In this document: positions 1 to 7,664 of the stretch, piece after piece
Position numbering within the stretch: position 1 is the first letter of the stretch
Layout of the letters: each line of letters opens with the position of its first letter
From: Woeseiaceae bacterium
GTDB taxonomy: Bacteria; Pseudomonadota; Gammaproteobacteria; Steroidobacterales; Woeseiaceae
Assembly: GCA_030066655.1 (NCBI GenBank)
Contig: JASJBE010000017.1
Coordinates: 1 to 58,992, forward strand
Length of the DNA: 58,992 bases
Reading direction: 5' to 3'
Translations under genes and position numbers: made by a program
Notes under the pieces: generated by a model
The model's input: only the letters and a program-made list of their open reading frames with translations
Told to the model about the DNA's origin: nothing
The model's database searches: none

Positions 1-49
1 CGACTTTGCGCTTCGAAGCCTTCTTGCGTGACTTCTTCTTGGTAGCCAT
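1..49 (-). CDS. Lysine/arginine-rich basic protein, N-terminus only
   Basis: Sixteen codons are visible before the window ends: ATG at 49-47, then MATKKKSRKKASKRKV. Ten of these 16 residues are lysine or arginine. A purine-rich ribosome site (GGAGAAAA on the minus strand) lies about 6 bases upstream and a promoter-like pair lies at 83-112. Strongly basic N-termini of this kind occur in histone H1-like or AlgP-like DNA-binding proteins, but a basic leader on some other protein is equally possible. No function can be given from 16 residues; the call is only that a real gene starts here. Confidence 0.6.
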   Translation of the reverse strand, partial: MATKKKSRKKASKRKV

Positions 50-82
50 AAATTTTCTCCGTGTCGGGTACCCGGCGTTGAG

Positions 83-112
83 TATATACATAACAAGTAA
101 AAAATCCAGCAA
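83..112 (-). promoter_or_regulatory. Probable sigma-70 promoter of the basic-protein gene
   Basis: On the minus strand TTGCTG (112-107) is followed after 18 bases by TATATA (88-83), or after 16 bases by TGTATA (90-85). The leader to the ATG at 49 contains a perfect 10-bp palindrome, CGGGTACCCG, at about 65-74. Seen by eye only. Confidence 0.4.
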
Positions 113-379
113 CCTACTGATGCATAAGACAGCTTTGAAAACCGTCGCAAACAAAGTGTGATTTCGTTCTCGGCCAGCGTAATTTCGACGGCAGTTTTTT
201 TGCGTCGAAAAACGATCGTTCCGCGCGAATTCTAAGCGGCGAAAACGATGTGCCTGGTGACACTGTGCAAGGCTTCTTCGCGAGCGAATCTTGCGATGAC
301 TTACAAGTTCTTGAAACAACGAGTGATGGTTCTAAGTCCGGCAATATCGAGTGTATGCCGGCGCAGCTGCGATGCGTTT
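113..379. other. Gene-poor spacer with a small inverted repeat
   Basis: No convincing gene lies between the basic-protein promoter and the end of fau. The only clear structure is an 8-bp perfect inverted repeat, TTTCGACG at 183-190 and CGTCGAAA at 203-210, around a T-rich 12-base loop. A second weak one, CCGGCA/TGCCGG with a 12-base loop (about 340-363), lies just beyond the fau stop on the minus strand but has no U-tract, so it is not a standard terminator. The base composition is less GC-rich than the flanking genes. Confidence 0.4.
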
Positions 380-949
380 TTACTCTGTGAATACCGTGTA
401 AAGCGGTATATCCCAACGGTTTAGCGCGATCTCTTCAACCTGTTGGCATGAAAAAGACAAGCCAACGAGTTTAGGTTTTTTCCAGCCAGTAAATCGATTC
501 TGGAAATGAAAGCAGCGGTCGTAGTAACCGCTGCCCATACCAACACGATGTCGATTGCTGTCGAACGCAGTGAGTGGAGTAACGACGACGTCGAGTTGTC
601 TCGCGTCGATCCGTGACTCATTTACCGGTTCGAAAATGCCGAAGGACCGGGTCTCGATTCGGCTGTCAGGTCGCAGTGAGCAGAACTGAAGGTGATCACG
701 ATCATCGATCACCGGCGCGAAAATTTCTTTTTTCGCGCGCCAAGCGCGCAAAATGATTTCGTCTGTATCGACTTCGTCCCAGGTCGACAGATAGATCCCG
801 ATGCGTTCTGCAGAGAAGAAAAACCTCGATCGCAGGAATTTTCTGCAGATGACCTCGGAAGCGTTCGCTCGCTCTTCTGACGACATCGATCGCCTGGCGT
901 CCAGGCCGTATTGGCGCTGCTGGTTTTGACCTGCGTGCGAGTTCTTCAC
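380..949 (-). CDS. fau: 5-formyltetrahydrofolate cyclo-ligase
   Basis: ATP-dependent conversion of 5-formyl-THF to 5,10-methenyl-THF, a folate salvage step in the cytoplasm. The C-terminal half carries the family signature: DVVVTPLTAFD, then GMGSGYYDR (the glycine-rich, substrate-binding loop), then VEEIALNRWDIPLYTV, which matches the end of E. coli YgfA. The reading frame is open further upstream to 1084, but that extension runs through the candidate 6S RNA and does not look like the family. The GTG at 949-947 gives 189 aa, the normal length, and places the gene directly after the RNA as in other gammaproteobacteria. The start is inferred; the family is clear. Confidence 0.88.
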   Translation of the reverse strand: MKNSHAGQNQQRQYGLDARRSMSSEERANASEVICRKFLRSRFFFSAERIGIYLSTWDEVDTDEIILRAWRAKKEIFAPVIDDRDHLQFCSLRPDSRIETRSFGIFEPVNESRIDARQLDVVVTPLTAFDSNRHRVGMGSGYYDRCFHFQNRFTGWKKPKLVGLSFSCQQVEEIALNRWDIPLYTVFTE

Positions 950-969
950 GATGAGATTTTTTAAGAGGA

Positions 970-1165
970 AGAAGCGCTCCCCGCCTGTGCCGTTACCGAC
1001 CGTCGCTCTCGAACCGGAGCAACAGGTGGGGTCAGCCGTGATGACAACAGGCTTACCGACGAATCGGCCCTGCTCAAATGTCACCGACAGTTCACGACCC
1101 CGGTACTAAAAGTTAGGGTCGAAAGGTATCCAGGTCTGTATCGAACACCGCAGGGAGCGCCATAC
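970..1165 (-). ncRNA. ssrS: Candidate 6S RNA
   Basis: The segment lies between zapA and fau on the same strand, the classic site of ssrS. On the minus strand it starts and ends with a closing stem: GCGCTCCC (1160-1153) pairs perfectly with GGGAGCGC (981-974), a span of 187 nt, the usual 6S length. Inside, GGGTCGTGA pairs with TCAC..GACCC, and further in GGTGACA and GCAGGGC pair with GCC..TGT-TGTCATC, giving one long interrupted hairpin with a central bulge, as expected for the open-promoter mimic. 6S RNA binds sigma-70 RNA polymerase and lowers housekeeping transcription in stationary phase. Ends are approximate. Confidence 0.7.
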
Positions 1166-1173
1166 CGAGTTGT

Positions 1174-1488
1174 TCAGAGATCGAGCTGCTGGGAATTTCC
1201 CAGTGCCGACTCGACGCGATCGGAAATCAATTTCAATCGCGTGCTGAAATCTCCTTCGATCGCCTTGTCGCGCGCCTGAGCGTGCAACAGGTCGTTCGCC
1301 ATGTTGAGTGCCGCCATCACCGCGATACGGTCCAGGCCTACGACCCCGGAGCCGTCCCGGACTTCCCGCATCTTGGCGTTCAGTATCTCGGCTGAGTCCA
1401 GCAGGTCCGTCCGCTCGCTGGCGGGGCAGGCTACCTGGTACTCCTTATCCAGGATGCGAATGCTGACTTGTGCATAGGGTTCGGTCAT
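1174..1488 (-). CDS. zapA: Cell division protein ZapA
   Basis: A 104-aa protein with the ZapA layout: an N-terminal beta region (VSIRILDKEYQVACPASE) and a long C-terminal helix containing DRIAVMAALNMANDLL, the dimerising segment of the family. ZapA bundles FtsZ filaments at midcell. It lies 4 bp downstream of the zapB-like gene and upstream of the candidate 6S RNA and fau, an order conserved in gammaproteobacteria. The four are probably one transcript from the promoter at 1730-1758. Confidence 0.93.
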   Translation of the reverse strand: MTEPYAQVSIRILDKEYQVACPASERTDLLDSAEILNAKMREVRDGSGVVGLDRIAVMAALNMANDLLHAQARDKAIEGDFSTRLKLISDRVESALGNSQQLDL

Positions 1489-1492
1489 CGTT

Positions 1493-1723
1493 TCAAGACC
1501 CCTGTTCCATCGCCTTCAACCGACCAATCATGGCCTCGACACGTGCGCGGACCTGTTCGTTTTTTTGCAGTAAGGTTGCACGCTCCGCGGTCAACACGTC
1601 CTGCCTCTGCTTCAGGGATCGATTCTCGTCCTGAAGCTGGTCGCACACTCTGACGAGCGCATCAACGCGCTGTTCCAGCCGTTTTAATTCGCCTTCGAAT
1701 GTCGCATTGATATCGTCACTCAT
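1493..1723 (-). CDS. Small coiled-coil protein, TIGR02449/ZapB-like
   Basis: A 76-aa protein that is nearly all coiled coil, with heptads running through LKRLEQRVDALVRVCDQLQ and on to the C-terminus. This is the small family usually found just upstream of zapA, often annotated as TIGR02449 or ZapB-like. A role with ZapA at the divisome is inferred from position and from likeness to ZapB, not shown by a catalytic motif. The ATG at 1723 coincides with the expected transcription start of the promoter immediately upstream, so the message may be leaderless. Confidence 0.8.
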   Translation of the reverse strand: MSDDINATFEGELKRLEQRVDALVRVCDQLQDENRSLKQRQDVLTAERATLLQKNEQVRARVEAMIGRLKAMEQGS

Positions 1724-1729
1724 GGATCC

Positions 1730-1758
1730 AATATAGTGTTGCTAACTGACAGAATCAA
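1730..1758 (-). promoter_or_regulatory. Sigma-70 promoter for zapB-like-zapA-ssrS-fau
   Basis: On the minus strand TTGATT (1758-1753), a 17-base spacer, then TATATT (1735-1730): four of six and five of six consensus bases with ideal spacing. The predicted start is about 1723-1724, at the initiation codon of the zapB-like gene. Confidence 0.55.
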
Positions 1759-1843
1759 TGACGGTGAGGCTGCGAGCGCCGGTTTGTCGAGCCGGGCGTA
1801 ACCGTGGGATCATTCGTCTAAGAGGCAATCAGGCTCCGTTACC

Positions 1844-2419
1844 GTGACAGCAGAAATCGAATACGACGATCTCGACGGCGCATTGCGCCGTTGCGGATCA
1901 ACATACGACGCGGCTCAGGCGCACGGCCTGCTGTCCAGCAGGCTCGCCGTCGCCGGAACCGGTGCTGGATTCGACTGGCTGCAGACGGTGCTCGAGGGGA
2001 CCGACCCGAATAACGCGCTGCGGGCCGAATGCGAGGTCATGTTGTCCGACCTGTTCGAGATGGCCGGGCGACAGTTGTCGGAGCGCATGTCGGCGTTCTC
2101 GCCGCTGTTGCCGGACGATGCCGATGCTGCCCAGACGCGCGCCGAAGCGATGGGCCGGTGGTGCGAAGGCTACCTGCACGGGCTCGTCACCGGCGGCCAC
2201 GAAGGGGAGATGAAGGACAGACTTTCTGCCGACCCTATCGCTGACATCATTAAGGACATGCTGGAGATTACTCGAGCAACCAGCGGAGACGGCGACGAAG
2301 AAGACAATGAGGATGCATACGCCGAGCTCGTCGAGTACCTGAGGGTCGCTGCGCAACTCGTGTATGAAGAACTGGCCGACCTGAGGTCACCGAAAACCGA
2401 CAATGACGTCGTTCACTGA
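1844..2419 (+). CDS. UPF0149 family protein (YgfB-like)
   Basis: A 191-aa acidic, mostly helical protein of the UPF0149 (YgfB/YecA) family. The family hallmarks seen are the early HGLLS motif (AQAHGLLSSRLA), the central MGRWCEGYLHGLV stretch, and the C-terminal EDAYAELVEYLRVAAQLVYEEL helix. It starts with GTG at 1844. It is divergent from the zap operon and its end overlaps the start of pepP by 17 bp, the same ygfB-pepP-ubiH-ubiI order as in E. coli. Family members have been linked to stress and beta-lactam response regulation in pseudomonads, but nothing in this sequence alone shows the function. Confidence 0.88.
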   Translation: MTAEIEYDDLDGALRRCGSTYDAAQAHGLLSSRLAVAGTGAGFDWLQTVLEGTDPNNALRAECEVMLSDLFEMAGRQLSERMSAFSPLLPDDADAAQTRAEAMGRWCEGYLHGLVTGGHEGEMKDRLSADPIADIIKDMLEITRATSGDGDEEDNEDAYAELVEYLRVAAQLVYEELADLRSPKTDNDVVH

Positions 2420-3737
2420 GTCAAACCCGCTCATGAATCAAAAAGAATTCGCCAGGAGACGCCGCCAGCTCATGCGGATGATGGGCCATGGTGGCATCGC
2501 GATTTTGCCGGCAGCCCCCCAGCAGCCGCGCAGCCGGGACGTCGAACATCGTTACCGCCAGGACAGTGACTTCTATTACCTGACGGGTTTCGATGAGCCA
2601 GAGGCCGTCGCTGTACTGGTGCCCGGCCGGAAAAACGGCGAGTTCCTGTTGTTCTGCCGTGAGAAGAATGCCGAGAAAGAACTCTGGGACGGTCACCGCT
2701 CTGGCCCGGAGGGTGTGGTGCAGGACTTTGGTGCCGACGATGCATTCCCGATCGACGATATTGACGAAATCCTGCCCGGCATCATGGAGTCCTGCTCGCG
2801 CGTTTACTATGCGATGGGGCTCAACGCTGAATTCGACGGCCACGTCGCGGACTGGGTGAACTCTTTAAGAAGCGGAGGCTCACGTGGCGTGCACGTGCCG
2901 CAGGAATTTGTCGCACTCGATCACCTGTTGCATGACATGCGCCTGTACAAGAGTCGCCCGGAGATCAGTGCGATGCGGCGGGCAGCCAAGGTCGCCGTTG
3001 CAGCACACGAGCGCGCGATGAAGGCGACGCGGCCGGGCATGTACGAGTATGAGCTCGAGGCAGAATTCCTGTATGAATTTCGACGTCACGACGCGTGGAC
3101 CTCGTACAGCCCGATTGTTGGCGGCGGTGCGAACGCGTGTACGCTGCACTACGTCACCAATCGGGATGAGCTCAAGGATGGCGATCTCGTCCTGATCGAT
3201 GCCGGCTGCGAGCTCGATTTCTACGCGTCGGACATCACCCGGACTTTCCCGGTCAACGGACGATTCAGTCCGGAGCAGCGTGCCGTCTACGAGATTGTGC
3301 TCGAGGCGCAGCTCGCCGCGATCGACAAGACGGCTAAAGGCAATCACTGGGACGAGCCGCACGCCGCCGCAGTTCGGGTCATTACTCGCGGGCTGAAGAA
3401 GCTCGGCCTGCTCGAAGGCACACTGCCGAAGCTCATCAAGGAAGGGGCTTATCGTCAGTTCTTCATGCACAAGACGGGACACTGGCTCGGTATGGACGTC
3501 CACGACGTCGGCGACTACAAGGTCGGCGACGAGTGGCGTCTGCTCGAAAGTGGCATGGTGACGACCGTTGAGCCGGGCATCTACATCCCGAACACTCGCA
3601 AGTATCCGGCGAAGTTTCGTGGCATCGGCATTCGAATCGAGGACGACGTCGCGATTACGGCCAAAGGGCCGGACGTACTCAGCAAGGGCCTGGTCAAGGA
3701 GCCGGATGCCATCGAGGCACTGATGCAGAGCGGATGA
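2403..3737 (+). CDS. pepP: Xaa-Pro aminopeptidase P
   Basis: A di-manganese peptidase that removes N-terminal residues preceding proline. The N-terminal aminopeptidase-P domain (HRYRQDSDFYYLTGFDEPEA) is followed by a pita-bread M24 domain with all metal ligands in place: LIDAGCELDFYASDITRTF (two Asp), FMHKTGHWLGMDVHDVG (His), TTVEPGIYI (Glu) and GIRIEDDV (Glu). The length, 444 aa, is normal. The ATG at 2403 overlaps the UPF0149 gene; the ATG at 2433 (MNQKEFARRRRQLM) lines up better with known PepP starts and may be the true one. The stop overlaps the ubiH start by 4 bp. Confidence 0.95.
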   Translation: MTSFTESNPLMNQKEFARRRRQLMRMMGHGGIAILPAAPQQPRSRDVEHRYRQDSDFYYLTGFDEPEAVAVLVPGRKNGEFLLFCREKNAEKELWDGHRSGPEGVVQDFGADDAFPIDDIDEILPGIMESCSRVYYAMGLNAEFDGHVADWVNSLRSGGSRGVHVPQEFVALDHLLHDMRLYKSRPEISAMRRAAKVAVAAHERAMKATRPGMYEYELEAEFLYEFRRHDAWTSYSPIVGGGANACTLHYVTNRDELKDGDLVLIDAGCELDFYASDITRTFPVNGRFSPEQRAVYEIVLEAQLAAIDKTAKGNHWDEPHAAAVRVITRGLKKLGLLEGTLPKLIKEGAYRQFFMHKTGHWLGMDVHDVGDYKVGDEWRLLESGMVTTVEPGIYIPNTRKYPAKFRGIGIRIEDDVAITAKGPDVLSKGLVKEPDAIEALMQSG

Positions 3738-4942
3738 GCAAGCATTTCGACATCATTATCGGCGGTGGCGGCATGATCGGCACCAGCCTGGCGCTCGCGT
3801 TGCGGCCCCTCGGAATGCAGGTTGCAATTGTCGAACCCGTTCCTCGCGGCGAGCCGCAGCAACCGAGCTTTGACGAACGGACAACGGCGCTGTCCAGGAG
3901 TACGCAACGCATGTTCGACGCCATGGGGCTCTGGCCCGACGTCATGGCCGCGTCGACACCGATCCGCCACATTCATGTGTCTGACGCCGGTCGCTTCGGC
4001 TTCTCGAGAATCGATGCGGAGGAGCAGGGCGTCGAGGCCCTCGGTCACGTGGTCATCAACCGCGTGCTCGGCGAGGTCCTGCAGGATGAATTGGCGCAGA
4101 CCGAGACCGTCACCCAGTTCTGTCCGGCCAGGATCGAGGCCGTGGACGTGAGTGACGAAAGGGCAGCGGTAACCCTGGACAGCGGAGAAGTGCTAACCGC
4201 CGATCTGCTGGTTGCCGCCGACGGCGCGCGTTCGCAACTCCGCGACCTGCTGCGTATCGGCGCCGACATCAAGCGCTATGGACAGACGGCGATCATCGGC
4301 AACCTTCTTTCAGAGAAGCGCCCCGACGGTGTTGCCTATGAGCGATTCACCGCCGGCGGTCCGATCGCGTTCCTGCCGATGTCCGGTGGCCGGACCGCTT
4401 TTGTCTGGGTGGCAGAAACGGCCGACGCCGACGCGTTGCTGGCACTTGATGATGAGTCGTTTACCGACAGGCTGTACGCGGCCTTCGGCACGCGGCTCGG
4501 ACGCTTCTCGAAAATCGGCAAGCGCAGCGCCTACCCGCTGAGTCTCAGCAAGGCCACGCGAATGACGGCAACGCGCAGCGTGCTCGTCGGCAACGCCGCG
4601 CACGGCCTGCACCCCGTTGCGGCGCAGGGCTTCAATCTTGGAATGCGAGACGTCGCCGCGCTGTGCGACTGCATAAGCGACTCCAGGCGCAACGGCGACT
4701 CGATGGCGGTGACGCTGGAGCGTTACGCCGACTGGAGACGGCGCGACCAGGGAACGTTGGTGCGAATCACCGACAGTATCGTGGAAGTCTTCGGCTCAAC
4801 CCGCCCGGCCACCCGATTTGCGCGCAGTGTCGGCATGTTGGGTTTTGACCTGATACCGGGTGTGCGAAAGGCGTTTGCGAAGCAGATGATGGGCTTGAAC
4901 GGCAAGTTGCCGAGGCTGTCGCGGGGCGTTCCGCTTCGATGA
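3734..4942 (+). CDS. ubiH: 2-octaprenyl-6-methoxyphenol hydroxylase
   Basis: A 402-aa FAD monooxygenase of the UbiH/COQ6 family that adds a ring hydroxyl in aerobic ubiquinone synthesis. The N-terminus has the dinucleotide-binding motif GGGGMIGTSLALAL. A DG motif (LLVAADGARSQLR) sits near residue 165. The second FAD motif reads VLVGNAAHGLHPVAAQGFNLGMRD; most members have GDAAH here, so the usual Asp is Asn, a substitution common in UbiH-type sequences. Position after pepP and directly before a second hydroxylase, with 4-bp overlaps on both sides, matches the E. coli ubiH-ubiI operon. Confidence 0.9.
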   Translation: MSKHFDIIIGGGGMIGTSLALALRPLGMQVAIVEPVPRGEPQQPSFDERTTALSRSTQRMFDAMGLWPDVMAASTPIRHIHVSDAGRFGFSRIDAEEQGVEALGHVVINRVLGEVLQDELAQTETVTQFCPARIEAVDVSDERAAVTLDSGEVLTADLLVAADGARSQLRDLLRIGADIKRYGQTAIIGNLLSEKRPDGVAYERFTAGGPIAFLPMSGGRTAFVWVAETADADALLALDDESFTDRLYAAFGTRLGRFSKIGKRSAYPLSLSKATRMTATRSVLVGNAAHGLHPVAAQGFNLGMRDVAALCDCISDSRRNGDSMAVTLERYADWRRRDQGTLVRITDSIVEVFGSTRPATRFARSVGMLGFDLIPGVRKAFAKQMMGLNGKLPRLSRGVPLR

Positions 4943-6135
4943 GGGATCAGTATGACGTCGTAGTCGTCGGTGGCGGTGTCGTCGGTCTGGCGACAGCCGG
5001 ACTGCTGGCCGATGCGTCGCGCCGATTGAAGATCACCGTCGTCGACGCAAGCACCAGGCCGCCTCGAGAAACCTCCGAACTCGACTTGCGGGTCTCCGCA
5101 ATCGCGAATGGCTCGATCGACATCCTGGACAAGCTGGGCGCGTGGGACCGAATCGACTCGGAGCGCCGTTGTGCCTATGAACATATGCGGGTTTGGGATT
5201 CTGCCGACGCGCCTGACAGCGCGTCCGCACTGCGGTTCGATGCCGACGACTTCGGCCTGCCTTACCTCGGCTATATCGTCGAGAATTCGGCGATACAGCG
5301 AGCGCTGCTGCACAGGCTGAACGTGCTCGGCGTGAACGTTCGATACGGCGCCGGCATCGACTCGATCGAGCGGAGAGAGCCCAGGATCGTCGTAAGCCTC
5401 GACGATGGCGACACGATCAGCGCAGACCTGCTGATCGGCGCCGACGGGATGCGTTCGCGCGTCCGTGACTGCGTCGGCATCGACGTGACGCGCATTGACT
5501 ATCAGCAGACCGCGATCGTCACTCATCTGCGACCGGAGCGCGATCATGAGGCGACCGCGTGGCAGCGTTTCTTGCCGACCGGCCCGATTGCACTATTGCC
5601 GCTGGCGGACGGTCGCGTCTCCACCGTCTGGTCGACGAACGAGCCCGATGCCGCGCTGGCCGCCGATGACGAAGCGCTCGGACGGCTGTTGACCGAGGCG
5701 AGCGCTGCCGTGCTGGGTGAGCTCATCGTTGACGGGCCTCGCGGCAGTTTCCCGCTCAATGCGCACCATGCGAAAAACTACGTCACCGAGAACGTCGCCT
5801 TAGTCGGCGACGCCGCGCACGCCGTTCATCCGCTGGCCGGCCAGGGCGCCAATCTCGGATTGCAGGACGCCGCTATGCTTGCGCATACGCTGGCGGAAGC
5901 GGTCTCTGGCGGTGTGCACCCTGGCGAACGACGCGTGCTCAGGCGTTACGAGCGTGCGCGAAAGGGTGAGAATGCTACGATGGTGCACGCCCTGACAGCG
6001 CTGAACCGGCTGTTCGCCAGCAACCTGCCTTTCTCCAGCGAGCTGCGACGAACCGGGATGCAGCTGTTCAATGTATCCGGACCCCTGCGAGAACGAGTCG
6101 TCGAACGGGCACTGGGCGGCAAACCCATGAGGTAG
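4939..6135 (+). CDS. ubiI: UbiI/VisC-type ubiquinone hydroxylase
   Basis: A second FAD monooxygenase of the same family, 398 aa. It has GGGVVGLATAGLLAD near the N-terminus, LLIGADGMRSRVRD in the middle and ALVGDAAHAVHPLAGQGANLG for the FAD ribityl contact, here with the normal Asp. In E. coli the second gene after pepP is ubiI, the C5-hydroxylase, and that is the basis for the name; which ring position it acts on cannot be read from the sequence. The start overlaps the ubiH stop by 4 bp, implying coupled translation. Confidence 0.83.
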   Translation: MRDQYDVVVVGGGVVGLATAGLLADASRRLKITVVDASTRPPRETSELDLRVSAIANGSIDILDKLGAWDRIDSERRCAYEHMRVWDSADAPDSASALRFDADDFGLPYLGYIVENSAIQRALLHRLNVLGVNVRYGAGIDSIERREPRIVVSLDDGDTISADLLIGADGMRSRVRDCVGIDVTRIDYQQTAIVTHLRPERDHEATAWQRFLPTGPIALLPLADGRVSTVWSTNEPDAALAADDEALGRLLTEASAAVLGELIVDGPRGSFPLNAHHAKNYVTENVALVGDAAHAVHPLAGQGANLGLQDAAMLAHTLAEAVSGGVHPGERRVLRRYERARKGENATMVHALTALNRLFASNLPFSSELRRTGMQLFNVSGPLRERVVERALGGKPMR

Positions 6136-6143
6136 TCCAGGCT

Positions 6144-7664
6144 ATGAGCCAGCGTTACGTCTACATACTCGCAGCAATACTCGCGATCGTTGGCATCCTG
6201 TTGTTCGCCTACAAATGGCTCGCGCTTGGTTTCCCGCTCACCGCGAATCGGGAGACGCCGGTATGGACAATTGAAACGTCTGTGACCTTCGAGGCAGGGC
6301 CCGGATCGATCAAAGTCGACCTGCACATACCGACCCTGACGCCGGGGTTCAGGACGCTGAACCAGAACTCGGTGTCGCGGGGCTTTGGATTCAACCTCGA
6401 CTACAGCAGCGGCGGTCGCGTCGCGCGCTGGGCCATTCGCAGGGCGAATGGCACGCAGACGGTTTACTACCGTATATCGGTGTACGAGGATCCCGGTAGC
6501 CGGCAGGAAGATACGACGCCGCCGTTTCCACCGCCGCCATCGATTGACGAGCCGTTCAGGACAGCGGTCGAAGTGATCGTTGAAGATGTACGCGCGCAGT
6601 CCGCCGACACGGCGTCATTCGTCTCCGCGCTGATACGGACGCTCAGGGATCCTTCGCCGGGGCCAAACGTCGAGCTTCTGCTCAGCGAGGTGGGCTCGGA
6701 CAAGGACTTTGTACAGACTCTGACGACGCTGCTCGCGGCTGCGCGGATCCCGGCACGCGTAATCCGCGGCCTCGAACTCGAGGGTCGGCAGCGCAGCGCC
6801 GACCTGATTTCGTGGCTGGAAATTCACGACGGTGACAGCTGGCGCTATTTCAATCCCGTTACCGGTGAAGAGAACCTGCCGAAGCGCTTCTTCATCTGGT
6901 GGCGAGGCAGCGAAACACTGGTCGACGTGCAGGGTGCGACCAACGTGCAGACGCGTTTCGCAGTCCAGGAGAATTACCTCGATACCGTGACAATTGCGGA
7001 AACCCAGGCGGCGCAAGCGGGTGGCGGACTGGTCGACTTCTCGCTGTACAGCCTGCCGATCCAGACGCAGGCGGTTTACAGCGTCCTGCTGATGATTCCG
7101 ATCGGCGCCCTGGTCATGGTCGTCATGCGAAACTTCGTCGGCATCGATGCCTTCGGCACATTCATGCCGGTGCTGATTGCGCTGGCATTCCGTGAGACCC
7201 GGCTGTTGTGGGGTGTCATCATGTTCCTGCTGCTCGTGTCTCTCGGACTGAGTATTCGATTCCTGCTCGAGCGGCTTCGGCTACTGCTGGTACCGCGGCT
7301 CACCGCCGTACTGATCGTCGTCGTCATGCTGATGCTCCTGATCAGCCTCATCTCACATACCCTCGGCGTCGATACCGGGCTGTCCGTGGCCCTGTTCCCA
7401 ATGGTGATCATTGCGATGACCATCGAGCGCATGTCCGTCGTCTGGGAGGAACGCGGCGCGACGGACGCCGTTCGCGCCGGGTTTGGCAGCCTGGTTATCG
7501 CGGTCGCCGCCTATGTCGCGATGGGCATCGCATGGCTGGAGCACCTGATTTTCACATTCCCGGAGCTGCTGCTGACGGTCCTCGCGCTGGTCATCCTGGC
7601 CGGGCGGTACACCGGATACCGGCTCCTCGAACTGACGCGCTTCAAGGCACTGAAGGGCGGCTGA
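6144..7664 (+). CDS. Inactive transglutaminase-like protein with C-terminal membrane bundle
   Basis: A 506-aa protein with an N-terminal membrane anchor (about residues 6-28), a soluble transglutaminase-like region (about 60-275) and a C-terminal hydrophobic bundle of about seven helices (about 308-500). It matches the inactive transglutaminase/7TM family. The transglutaminase triad is lost: the segment LLAAARIPARVIRGLELEG lacks the upstream Cys, the His site is ISWLEI, and the Asp site is FNPVTG. It overlaps by one base the ATP-grasp gene that nearly always accompanies it. An envelope scaffold that positions the ligase is the natural inference; the biochemical role is not established from the sequence. 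Confidence 0.88.
   Translation: MSQRYVYILAAILAIVGILLFAYKWLALGFPLTANRETPVWTIETSVTFEAGPGSIKVDLHIPTLTPGFRTLNQNSVSRGFGFNLDYSSGGRVARWAIRRANGTQTVYYRISVYEDPGSRQEDTTPPFPPPPSIDEPFRTAVEVIVEDVRAQSADTASFVSALIRTLRDPSPGPNVELLLSEVGSDKDFVQTLTTLLAAARIPARVIRGLELEGRQRSADLISWLEIHDGDSWRYFNPVTGEENLPKRFFIWWRGSETLVDVQGATNVQTRFAVQENYLDTVTIAETQAAQAGGGLVDFSLYSLPIQTQAVYSVLLMIPIGALVMVVMRNFVGIDAFGTFMPVLIALAFRETRLLWGVIMFLLLVSLGLSIRFLLERLRLLLVPRLTAVLIVVVMLMLLISLISHTLGVDTGLSVALFPMVIIAMTIERMSVVWEERGATDAVRAGFGSLVIAVAAYVAMGIAWLEHLIFTFPELLLTVLALVILAGRYTGYRLLELTRFKALKGG

Noticed and set aside
114..416. Open frame of 100 codons on the minus strand beyond fau
   Set aside because: It overlaps the end of fau, has no ribosome site, and its translation looks like random coding with many Ser, Cys and Arg residues.
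950..1084. In-frame N-terminal extension of fau
   Set aside because: It runs through the 6S-like hairpin and shares nothing with the enzyme family; the GTG at 949 gives normal length.
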